A DNA stretch of 64,000 bases from Eulemur rufifrons (lineage: Eukaryota > Chordata > Mammalia > Primates > Lemuridae): contig NC_090983.1 in NCBI RefSeq assembly GCF_041146395.1, positions 62,255,501 to 62,319,500 on the forward strand. The letters are read 5' to 3'. Shown here in pieces: positions 24,325 through 33,699 of the stretch. The translations under genes and the position numbers were made by a program. Position 1 is the stretch's first letter, and every line of letters starts with the position of its first letter. A model generated the notes under the pieces. It had not been told where the DNA came from, did not search any database, and was given only the letters and a program-made list of their open reading frames with translations.

Positions 24325-24500
24325 AACAACCATTTTAATAGACATATATTCTCACAACTATACTGTGAGCCATAATAGTAATAATCAAATTTAAGATGTG
24401 AAGGAGCAAAAGCTCAGGAAAAGGTTAAGTAATTTACTAAGACCAGAGTGAGGGAGCCAAAACTCGGACAGGTGCTGAGCCCCACAGAGTGTCTCTACTG
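24325..24500 (-). repeat. MIR SINE (reverse)
   Basis: 'attctcacaactatactgtg', 'aaaaggttaagtaatttact' and 'aagaccagagtgagggagcc' follow the reverse MIR order. Confidence 0.65.
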
Positions 24501-24574
24501 TTGCTTCTGCCATTCCACATTGCCTTCTGCGTTGTCAGCAGTGTGTCATATTTTAATGTGCTTTAACTCAGTGT

Positions 24575-24700
24575 AGAGCCATTCGTTCATACAGGATTCA
24601 ACAAACATTTGTGGAGCACTGTGTGGGGTACTGTGCTACATCCTGAATCCCTGCTGAGATCTGGTGCACTGAGGAATTGGAGTTGGATATGGGGGTGGGT
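24575..24700 (-). repeat. L2 LINE 3' end (reverse)
   Basis: 'ggattcaacaaacatttgtg', 'gagcactgtgtggggtactg' and 'tgctacatcctgaatccc' are the reverse of the L2 terminal region. Confidence 0.45.
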
Positions 24701-24864
24701 CAAGGGGCTGCCTGTTGATTGTTTAATATAAGCATAGATGGGCAATACCTAGGGAGAGTGTCCCTGAGCAGCTTCATACACTCCATATGTTCAACTACCC
24801 ATTAAAAGTCACTATAAGTTAGCAACTACCACTCATTATAGGTAGACCAAATTTCTCTTCCAAG

Positions 24865-25010
24865 CTTCAAGCCTATGTATCCAGTTGCTTACTGAGCATG
24901 ACCACTTAGATATACTACATAAAAACTGATAAATTTTCTAAACACCTATCAAATCCATTCACTTCTCTCCATATCCATAGCAACTGTTCCACCCCAAGCC
25001 ACTCATTCTC
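24865..25010 (+). repeat. L2 LINE fragment
   Basis: 'tatccagttgcttactgagc' and 'catgaccacttagat', then 'caaatccattcacttctc', resemble the L2 reverse-transcriptase region in sense orientation. It is weak but ordered. Confidence 0.4.
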
Positions 25011-25114
25011 CAAGATATGGTCATTATTAATAAGTATGTATCTTGTAAGACATATACAATGTATACATTTGCTATGTATACATTATATATTATATTTATT
25101 TGCAACATGTACTT

Positions 25115-25260
25115 TCTACATATTTACATATGTGAGATCATGTTATGCTTACTTTTCTGAAGCTTGCTTTTTCACTTAATACCTTGTAAACAGTCTTTTT
25201 AACCATTACAAAGTATTATGTATTGTACATGTGCCATTATTTATTTGAATTATTGAAGTA
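25115..25260 (-). mobile_element. Old L1 3' region (reverse)
   Basis: 'tgaagcttgctttttcactt', 'aataccttgtaaacagtctt' and 'gccattatttatttgaat' match an antisense old L1 3' UTR segment. Confidence 0.45.
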
Positions 25261-26630
25261 AGAGACACGTGGTCAAAAATGCATGTAGAAATCTATGAAA
25301 TATTGAGTAAAATCTGCCTTTCCCCATCATCTTCTTTCCATTCTTCTGTTGCAATCACTGCTAAAAGTTCATTATATTAGTCACATTGAATTTAACATAA
25401 CAATTTTAAATCCTGTGCTATAGCTCTCTTTTTTGATTTGTCAACCTTAAACAGTAACTATTTACTTCATCCAATGAAGTTTAAAAATTCACTGTAGTTA
25501 GGCTATCTTCCATTCCCCTGCCACAAATTAGACATTTCCTTACTGATTTGCCTTTAGGTTTTCGTGCAGTAATTTAACTTTAAACTACGTTTTTAAGCTT
25601 TTATTTCTTCTTTTATCAACTTTTAACAGTATCTACTGATTCTCCCCTTTGAAAGATGAGGTACTGATTAACCCATGTAACTTTTCCTTCATCTTATTTT
25701 ATCCGCAGTTCATGTCTCAACTTCTGTCATCTACGTCATGATTTTTGCAACATCAAGATTAATAATATTGACCAGTACACTCAGTTCCATCGCTATATTT
25801 AAGTACACTATCCTTTATTTTTTGGTTTCTTCTCAAAGCTGAGAACCAATAGACAACATTTCTTATATACACATTTAAATACTCTTATTTAGTGTAGAAC
25901 CAAATAAAATATGTGAACCATAAAAAGAGCAGCAATTAAATCCTATGTAACTGAAGCTTCTAAATGGCAAAGGCTAATGACTTTTCTGTTATTTAATTTC
26001 CAATATCCTTCATTTCTTCTGGGACATTTTCAAATATCTGTTTTGTTTTGTTTTGTTTTTTAATATCTTATGTAATGCATCCATGGATCACCTGGAACAT
26101 CAGCAGCTGAAGAAGTTGGGTTTTTTACTTATTGCAGGGGGGAACTGTGGGGAAGCATCTCAGTAAAAGGGTTCTAGAATGAACTGATTATAGGATTTGG
26201 GATTGTGTTACTTTGGGAAAGTTTAAGTAACTAGGCTTTGCTTTGGATTGTATGCTCTTGGGAAGTGAAGTGATCCTATGATTGAGTGTCTTAGTAAATC
26301 TTATCTAGAAGGAGAGAACATTAGATGGAGATTAAAGCTATAATTGATCAGGAAGGAGCAGTCACGCTTTTTAGGCAGGATGAGAGAGAGTGGTCATTTT
26401 TGTGGTTTGAAAAATATTCATGATTTGTTTGTGCTCAGACATGATTACATAGTGGTTTTGATTTATCGTGTTTCATCATAGTCACAGAGTGGCCTTGTCT
26501 GATGCTGATGTTCTGTGAAATTGTTTATGTTCAACAAGAAAAATGAAGGCCCATCTGAGAGTGCCAGGACAGCTGGTAGTACCACCAAGACTTAACTAAT
26601 ACTAGGCCACCAGTTCCAGAATGTCAGAGG
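25261..26630. other. Unassigned sequence
   Basis: It contains a short (TTTTG)n run at 26040-26060. No gene or named repeat was seen. Confidence 0.35.
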
Positions 26631-26632
26631 CT

Positions 26633-26672
26633 ACTATCTGTCTATCTATCATCTATCAGTCATCTGTCTATA
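26633..26672. repeat. (TCTA)n microsatellite, imperfect
   Basis: Repeated tcta/tctg units with interruptions, immediately left of a Tigger-type element. Confidence 0.8.
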
Positions 26673-26676
26673 TATT

Positions 26677-27112
26677 CAGTTGACCTTTAGACAATAGGGG
26701 TTTTAACGTGTGGATCCACTTATGTGTGGATTTTCTTCCACTTCTGCCACCCCTGAGACAGTAAAACCAACCCCTCCCCTTCCTCCTTTTCCTTAGCCTA
26801 CTCAACATGAAGACGAGGAGGATGAAGACCTTGATGATGATGCACTTCCATTTAATGAACAGTAAATATATTTTCTCTTCCTTATGATTTTCTTAATAAC
26901 ATTTTCTTTTCTCTAGCTTACTTTATTGTAAGAATATAGTATATAATACATATACAGTATATGTGTTATTCGACCATTTATGTTATCAGTGAGGGTTCCA
27001 ATCAACAGTAGGTTATTAGTAGTTAAGTTTTGGGGAGTCAAAGCTGTATGTGGATTTTCAACTGCATGGGGGGTTGGTGCCCCTAACCCCTGTGTTGTTC
27101 AAGGGTCAACTG
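26677..27112 (+). mobile_element. Tigger-family (pogo) MITE, internally deleted
   Basis: Inverted termini CAGTTGACCTTTAGACAATA (left) and the complement of TTGTTCAAGGGTCAACTG (right) are present, with TA at 27113. Inside, 26806-26865 reads as the end of a transposase frame (gly-free, acidic, rich in Asp and Glu, ending ...ProPheAsnGluGln-stop), followed by 3' UTR-like sequence. The element kept the transposase tail and lost the rest. The exact Tigger subfamily is not certain. Confidence 0.85.
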
Positions 27113-27211
27113 TATACACATTAAACTATATAGTTAATGTGTATAAAATCTTACATATGTACATAATAAGTATGTAGATACATATACAATCTTACATGCC
27201 TTTATAATTCT

Positions 27212-27316
27212 TACACATATACATATGTGTATATGCATGGTTTTTGTAATATGTGTGTGCATATATATACCAATATCCATACATATACATATATATATAC
27301 ATATATATATATAAAA
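27212..27316. repeat. TA/CATA-rich microsatellite cluster
   Basis: Imperfect acatat/tgtata units ending in a TA run. Confidence 0.8.
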
Positions 27317-27327
27317 AGATACTAGTA

Positions 27328-27470
27328 GAGTCTAACTGGGGGTGATTTTAACCCCCCTCCCACACCAAATAGGGATAGTGCTAAATATCCTATAATGCAC
27401 TTGATAAATCTTCACAACAAAAAATTATCTGGCTCAAAATATCAATAGTGCCCAAACTGAAAAACTTCAA
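27328..27470 (+). repeat. MER20 (hAT-Charlie non-autonomous)
   Basis: 'ggggtgattttaaccccc', 'gctaaatatcctataatgca' and 'cacaacaaaaaattatctgg', then 'tatcaatagtgcccaaactg', are collinear with MER20. The middle (about 40-50 bases) is deleted. Confidence 0.75.
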
Positions 27471-27560
27471 TATATACATGTGTATGTGTGCATGTACATA
27501 TCAAATCCTATACATGCATATATTCTTACATATATACATATATATGTATATGTGCATACA
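27470..27560. repeat. TA/TG-rich microsatellite cluster
   Basis: Imperfect tatacatgtgtatg units. Confidence 0.75.
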
Positions 27561-27561
27561 T

Positions 27562-27651
27562 TATGAATGAGAAATTTTCTGAGTTCCTGTATGTCGTCTA
27601 ATTTTTATTTTTCTCTCATAATTTGTCTAGGTATAGAATTGTAGGCTTAGA
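27562..27651. repeat. Old dispersed repeat, left part, interrupted by L1
   Basis: 'ttgtctaggtatagaattgt' fits the block order of a T-rich old mammalian repeat that continues after the L1 at 31616. The last 17 bases (27635-27651) are the left target duplication of the L1. Confidence 0.4.
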
Positions 27652-29705
27652 GTCTTGGCAAAATGACTGACTAGAGATATCTGTCACCAGATCGTCTATG
27701 AAAGAAGGAAAAGTTTTAGATGTAAAAAACAGCCCAGGTGTAATACTGAAGGGAAAGTGCCATAACCTATCAGAGACTCAGTGGAAAGAAGTTGTGGAGC
27801 AGAACAAGAAGGAACAAGATTTTAGAAGAGATCAACCCCCAAGGAATTTGAAGCCCCATGGAAAGAGTAGGTGGGGGTGTTTGTTTTTTCTCCCTTCACA
27901 CCTCTGGCAGACTGCAGGCTCCCCAACTCTTGGAGCACTTCTCTACCCTCATGAGCCCAAAAGCTGCTACTTCTGGGAGCTTCTTGAGAACAGAGCAATG
28001 GGCTGCCTGCCCCCTTGGTGTTGTTCCCCCTCACCAAAGACTCAAGTCAAGGTGGTGGGCTCCATACTGCTTTTCTACCCCTTATCTGCCTTTGTCTTCC
28101 CCGGGGAGCTTCAGTCCTTCAGTTTTCTTGTCACTGGTCCCCACATAAACATTTCCTAACACTTGCCCAGACTTCAGTGGCCACAAGGGCCAGTAGGCCC
28201 CAGGGGAACTGTGTCATCCCAAAGCTTGGACACTCAGAGTGGGCTGCCTTAAGGGGAGAGGAGAGTGTAGCAAGCCAGGGGGGCCCCTTGGTACAAAGGG
28301 GACTAGAGTGCCAGCTCTTCTCCATTCAGATTCTTCTCCTATTCTTCTCTTCCCTCTCCTACAGTTGCTGACACAGCTATGGCTGTTCCCACATGAATTG
28401 GCATGGGTGCCCCAAGGGATGGTTGAGCCTGGACTCTCATGAGTGGCTGCTTCTGCTCTGTTGACACACCTATACACTAAGGATTCCACCGAGAGTGGGG
28501 CTCACATACTTCCTCTTGAAGACCTGTGGCAGACCAATGGGTGGTAGAACTATGAGTTTTCTGCACACTAGCCCTCTCTGGTGCTGCCCATCTGGCTGGT
28601 CCTACAGACCAGGGCACACCCCAAAGTGGAGGGACATTAAGCCTGCTTGAGCACTGCATGAGCAACTCAGGACCAGCATACTTCTCCCTGGCATGGTCAG
28701 GAATTGAATTTGGAGGATCTGAGGACAAGCCTGCAGATTGGATGCTGTACTCCGGGTCTTGATCGCTTAATTGTATCACTCAGGGGTACAAAAAGGAGAT
28801 TTGTGAACTAATCTTTGGAAGTGAGGGAGCCCATGTGGGCAGAACTAAAAGGAGAGCACAGAGAGAATGATGTGTGTCTGAGCCACAGTGCACTTGCAGA
28901 GCACCTCTCCTCCCAGGAGCACTGCATTTTCAGTCTAGGGTGGAATCCTAGGCAAGGAAGCTCCTAGCCTGCAGTGACATTGCTGGTGAGCTCGGTTGGT
29001 TTGGGCTACTGCTTATGGCCAGATTCTGGAAGGAGATCCACAAGGCAAGGGAAAAGGAAGAGTGAAACCCACTCTCACTTGCTGGACTATGAATCCCAGA
29101 CTGCCCCTCCCCTGGGAGCAGACTTTTTGGCTTGGTGGGGGCATTTCAGCCCCTCCCTGGTGGCTTTCCCCAGAGGTCTTGGAGCTGAGCCTCAATCCCT
29201 GCCCAGACAGCTCTTGTGCCTGCCTTTGTGGAGTCTGAATGCAGGCTCACCTGACCCAGCCCAACCCACCCGCCCTCATTCCTCCACCTCCTATGGCTGT
29301 GGTAGAGCAAAAGAAGGAGTCCACTGGGAGCTCCAGGGCCCTGACCACTGCCTGGGACATCAAGTCCTTCTTATGATTGACTAGAGCTGGACACAGGTCC
29401 CCCAAAATACCACTGCAACTGGCTCTTTCCTGCGAGTGACACCTTCTGGCAGGGAGAATAATTTGTACAGCCCATTATAACATATACTGATTCAGTCATA
29501 CAGGGCATGGCTGACTCTTACCCACATGTGCCACCTACTGACTTAGAGATTAAACTGGGCCCCCCAGTATAATTCACACTGTTAAGAAGACCACAGGGCT
29601 GGGGAAAGAAAAAGGATTTCAAAGACTTCCATTTTCCCTTGTTGACAAAAAGCATAGTACACCACTGTTATAGCCCACAAATAACTAGCAATTGAGAAAA
29701 CCACC
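27652..29705 (+). promoter_or_regulatory. L1 5' UTR (internal promoter region)
   Basis: About 2.05 kb between the left target duplication and the ORF1 start. It is richer in G and C than the surroundings. The many short frames on both strands (for example 27698-28159, 28974-29384, 28477-28779) are not known proteins. In L1s this region carries the internal RNA polymerase II promoter. I infer that role from position and see no specific promoter motif that proves it. A CTCF-like match lies near 29530-29541. Confidence 0.7.
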
Positions 29706-30280
29706 ATGCTAAGCATATCTATAACCAAGGTATCCATCCAGAACCTAGACCCCCACCAAAGCACACACAAGCAAAGCCAAAGGTCTTTACTCAACCTTTG
29801 CTACAGGCATACACTTAGAAGTGAGAGGTGGGAAAAAGTCCCATCTAAACAAAAGAAAATCCAAAAACAAGAAATGATGCCTGCACCAGATGAGAAGAAA
29901 TCAGCACGAGAGCTCTGGACGTATGAAAAATCAGAGTTAGCGGACCTCCCCCAACAAAAAAAGCACATTAGCTCTCTAGGAAAGGATCCCAAGCAAAATG
30001 AAAATACTGACATGACAGATAAAGAATTCCAAATACGGATTGTGAGGAAGCTCAGTAAGATCCAAGAGAAAATGGAAAATCAACTCAAAGAAACCAGAAA
30101 AATAATTCAGGAAACGAAGGAAAAATTTACTAAAGAGATAGATATTTTTTTTAAAAAAAATAAATAGAATTTCTGAAAATAAAAAATTCATCTAGGGAAA
30201 TATAAAACACAGTGGGGAGTTTTACAGATAGACTAGACCAAGCAGAAAAAAGAATTTCAGAGCTTGAAGACAGCATCCAA
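29706..30280 (+). pseudogene. L1 ORF1 remnant (RNA-binding chaperone), truncated
   Basis: An open frame of 153 codons (29706-30167) starts at an ATG in a good context (ccaccatgc). Its C-terminal half is charged and heptad-like (for example LSKIQEKMENQLKETRKI near residues 115-132), the coiled-coil part of the L1 ORF1 protein, which trimerises and coats L1 RNA. The frame breaks in a T/A homopolymer near 30147-30165. Beyond it, ORF1-like sequence continues in another frame to 'cttgaagacagcatccaa' (30263-30280), a conserved coiled-coil end. The RNA-recognition and C-terminal domains of ORF1 are then missing because the sequence jumps directly into ORF2. The upstream codons may not all be native ORF1. 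Confidence 0.8.
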
Positions 30281-30392
30281 TAAAGAGCTGATATCTAGAA
30301 TCTACAAAGAACTCAAATAGGCAAGAAAAACAAATAACCCATTAAAAAGGGGGCAAAAGATATGAACAGACTTTCTTCAAAACAAGATATAC

Positions 30393-30708
30393 TGTCCGGG
30401 CATGGTGGCTCACGCCTGTAATCCTAGCACTCTGAGAGGCTGAGGGGGGTGGATTGTATGTCAGGAGTTTGAGACCAGCTGAGCAACAGTGAGACCCTGT
30501 CTCAACTAAAATTAGAAAGAAATTATATGGACAAGTGAAAATATATGTAGAAAAAATTAGCCAGGAATGGTGGTGCATGCTTGTAGTTCCAGCTACTCGG
30601 GAGGCTGAGGCAGGAGGATTGCTTGAGCCCAGGAGTTTGAGGTTGCTGTTAGCTAGGCTGACACCAGGGCACTCTGAGACTCTGCCTAAAAAAAGAAAAA
30701 AAAAAAAA
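30393..30708 (+). mobile_element. Alu SINE, lemur-type, inside the L1
   Basis: A full dimer from 'tccgggcatggtggctcacg' to a poly-A tail. The linker contains 'attagaaagaaattatatgg' followed by 'acaagtgaaaatatatgtag', the expanded linker form of lemur Alus. The 14-bp target duplication aaaacaagatatac is identical at 30379-30392 and 30709-30722, so this is the youngest event in the nest. The right monomer lacks part of the usual 'agcctgggcaaca' segment. Confidence 0.95.
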
Positions 30709-31154
30709 AAAACAAGATATACAAATGTCCAATAGACATATGAAAAATGCTCAACATCACTAATCATTAGGGAGGTACAAATTAAAACCACAATTGAGAT
30801 ACCACCTTATCCCCATCAGAATGGTCATTATTTAAAAAATCAAAAAACAATAGATGTTGGCCTGGATGCAGTGAAAAAGGAATGCTTATATGTTATTGGT
30901 TGGACTGTTAATTAGTATAACCTCTATGGAAAACAGTATGGAGATTCCTCAATATACTAAACCTAGACCTACCATTCGATCCAGCAATACCACTACTGGT
31001 ATACTAAAGTAGTGGTATACCCAAAGGAAAAGAAGTCATTATATCAAAAACACACCTGTACCCAAATTTTTTTGCAGTACAATTCATAATTGCAAAGATA
31101 TGGAATCAGCCTAAGTGCCCATCAATTGATGAGTGGATAAAGAAAATGTGGTGG

Positions 31155-31227
31155 GTGTGTGTGTGTGTGTGTGTATATATATACACACATATATATACAC
31201 ATACATATACACACACACACACACACA
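31155..31227. repeat. (GT)n(TA)n(CA)n microsatellite in the L1 ORF2 end
   Basis: About 73 bases of GT, then TA, then CA alternation, with dyad symmetry. It sits where intact L1s have only a short 'gtggtatatatacacc'. Confidence 0.95.
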
Positions 31228-31615
31228 ATGGAGTATTACTCAGCCATAAAAAGGAATGAAATAATGTCATGTGCAGCAGCTTGGATGGAATGGGGGAAGA
31301 TTATCCTAAATGAAGTATCTGAGGAATAGAAAAACAAATATCACATAATCTCACTAATAAATGGGAGCCAAGCGATGGGTACATATGGTTATAAAGTGAT
31401 GTAAAGGACATTGGAAACTAAGGGCGTCAGAGGGTAGGAGGGGAGTGAGGGATAAAAACTTACCCATTGGGTACAATGTACACTATTTTGATGATAGGCA
31501 CTCTAAAAGCCTGACTTTAGTATTATACAATTCATCAATGTAACAAGAACTCTTGTACCCCTAGTATTTTGCAATAAAATTTATAAATTATAAAAAAAAG
31601 AATTGTAGGTTTAGA

Positions 31616-32260
31616 ATTGGAAAATATTACTCCACTATCTTCTATTATTCAGTGTTGCTGATGTAAAGTCTGACGTAAACATGATTTTTATTTCTTAATA
31701 TATAAGATTTTTTTTTTTTTTACTCTCCCTCTTTCTCTCTCTGGAATCTTTAAGGATTTATCTAGGTGTGTGTCTTTTTGTAACTTTTCCATTAATTCCA
31801 TGGGCCCTTTCAACATAAACATTTATACAATTCTTCAGTTTAGAAAATTTTCTATTAATTCTTAAATGTTTCTCTTCTCCATTAATCCTCTTTTCTATGT
31901 ATTCTAAGTTTATCCTCCACATATTGGTACTTTTCTCATAGACTTTCTTCCACTTTATGTTTTTATTGTATAGTCTAGGAAACTTCTTTTATTCCAGAAC
32001 GTACATTTGGTCTTCAGCCATGTTTATGTTATCAGTCAGAAAATTCATTATTTTTTTCTCAAAATTTGTATTTTAATTTTCAAGAACTTTTATTGTTCTT
32101 TAATTTTTTTATTATGGCAGCTTGTTTTATTTTGAAACGCAATATCATTTGAAAATCTCTGAAGATATTACTTATGTTTTAATTATCTTTTTTTCTTCTA
32201 ATGATTTGTTTCTTCAGCAGTTTTATTGTTGCTATCACCATTGATCCTGATTGTCCTCAA
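31616..32260 (+). repeat. Old dispersed repeat, right part, unclassified
   Basis: 'ttcagtgttgctgatgtaaa', 'ctctctctctggaatcttta', 'ttccatgggccctttcaaca' and 'tcttcagtttagaaaatttt' follow the order of a known old T-rich mammalian repeat. It is the continuation of the sequence left of 27634. I cannot name the family. Confidence 0.5.
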
Positions 32261-32264
32261 CTCT

Positions 32265-33690
32265 CTGGTTAATCTTGATTGCCCATTCATGATTAATTGA
32301 TTGACTAGATTGATTAATATGGGCAGGCAGCCTGGAGACACACAAAGTTGTCAAAATAAGAATGACACTATGGAGATGAAGTGGAGTAAGTTATTTCCCT
32401 CAGGGGCAGATTGGACTTTCTACTTTCCCCAACTTATCTCTCCAAAGCCCTAGTGTGCTTCTCTCCTAGGACCTCCCTAGACAGATCAGAAATTTTAATT
32501 TGTTCCAGCGTTTTATCCTGAGGGCAAAATCTTTTTGCATCAGTCACTGTTTTGCTGAGGAAGAAAGGAAGGATTTACTGTCTCAGCTATTTTGTATTCA
32601 ATTATTTAATGACTTTTTCTGATGGCCCCAAGGCCCACTTCTGTTCTTTGAATTTGTTGGCTTTTATTTGGCACTCCTTTAGGAATCATTTGGGCAAAGC
32701 ACTCACAAGTATATATTGGGCTGCTGTCTCAAGGGCCTCTCTGGATGTTTGTGCAGGTTAAACACTGCACAAGTCTATGCAAATTGAGCCCCCTAGAGTT
32801 GTTCAGTGCACAGCTTGAAAACTACAGCTCTGGTATTTCATCTGCTCTGACTTCCCTGCCAGTCTCTATCTAACTCATAAAGTATCTGTAAATTTTTGAT
32901 TTTGTGGTTTCCCAATTATCTCATTGTTTCATTCTCTTAAAAATATTATATTAAGGATTTCAATATGCCCTTGGAAGGAAGAATAAAACCAAGTATTAGT
33001 AGCCCTATGACTTAAACCAGAAACCATCTACCATATTTAGTTATTTTATTTCTCCTGGATACTATCTAACATTGGATTATATCCCCTACATATTATAATT
33101 CCAAAACCCATAGAAGGGAAGAAATAATCAAGTTTATCATAACAGGTATCCATAATTTTTTCAATAGTATTGTGGAAAACTATGACTTACTCAGAGTAAC
33201 ACAGAAATCACTGAGAAATTTCTTGGAAACTATGTCTTTATCGGTCTCTGATACTTCAAACATAGAGACATTTTAAATAAAGATGTATGTATATCAGTGA
33301 GAGTCATAAGGATGGAAATTATTTTTTTAAACAAATAATATTTATGAATATGTTTAGAAATTTCAGGTAAGATAAGACATTTGATTCAATGATTAGAAAA
33401 TGATTAGATAGTCTTGAAATTTCTAGGATAAGAAATTTCTAGTACAAGAAGAAACTTCTAATATAAGAAGAAAGATACTTATGCTATATAAGTACCTAGT
33501 ATAAGATAGAAAGGAAGGAATAAAAGACTTATTATTGACCGTCTCTTCCTTTCCTGTGTCACAGGAACAATACAATATTCTGTGAGATGTCCAGACAGCC
33601 TGGATTTCTTCAAACTGTGTTATGACAGAGCTCACAATAGCTACCAGAGCCCTCAAGCAAAACCATAAATATATTCTGCTATCTGTTCCT
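32265..33690. other. Unassigned sequence
   Basis: A 16-bp imperfect repeat is described separately at 33416-33466. No gene or named family was seen. Confidence 0.35.
33416..33466. repeat. Three-copy 16-19 bp minisatellite-like repeat
   Basis: Units GAAATTTCTAGGATAA (33416-33431) and GAAATTTCTAGTACAA (33432-33447) differ at two positions. A third, longer and more diverged unit follows to 33466. Confidence 0.75.
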
Positions 33691-33699
33691 TTTTTCTGA

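Larger units (their letters stand above)
30281..31450 (+). pseudogene. L1 ORF2 3' end remnant, split by an Alu
   Basis: It starts at 'taaagagctgatatctagaa', the late-ORF2 block that in intact elements lies kilobases after ORF1. It continues 'tacaaagaactcaaat', 'gatatgaacagactttcttc', then after the Alu 'catatgaaaaatgctcaaca', 'gataccaccttatccccatc', 'atggaatcagcctaagtgcc' and 'tactcagccataaaaaggaa'. The endonuclease and reverse-transcriptase domains are absent. Frame-disrupting changes and a large microsatellite (31155-31227) are present. The boundary with the 3' UTR is approximate. Confidence 0.8.
27652..31598 (+). mobile_element. L1 LINE, lemur-type, both ends present, internally deleted
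   Basis: This L1 has its 5' UTR, the start of ORF1, the end of ORF2, a 3' UTR and an A-rich tail. It is bounded by a 17-bp target duplication with one mismatch: 27635-27651 (agaattgtaggcttaga) and 31599-31615 (agaattgtaggtttaga). Without the nested Alu it is only about 3.6 kb; a full primate L1 is 6 kb or more. The missing part is the rest of ORF1 and most of ORF2, joined at about 30280. The 3' UTR ('gggtacaatgtacactattt', 'gatgataggcactctaaaag') is of the form I associate with lemur L1s. The element cannot move on its own. Confidence 0.9.

Noticed and set aside
26806..26865. Acidic frame considered as an exon of a host gene
   Set aside because: It lies wholly within a Tigger-type element and matches the end of its transposase gene, with no splice signals.
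27698..28159. 153-codon forward frame and the overlapping frames to 29384
   Set aside because: They lie in the L1 5' UTR. Several overlapping frames on both strands reflect the higher GC content, and no protein motif is present.
30342..30791. 149-codon reverse frame
   Set aside because: It is antisense to an Alu inserted in L1. The translated text is the usual Alu antisense peptide.
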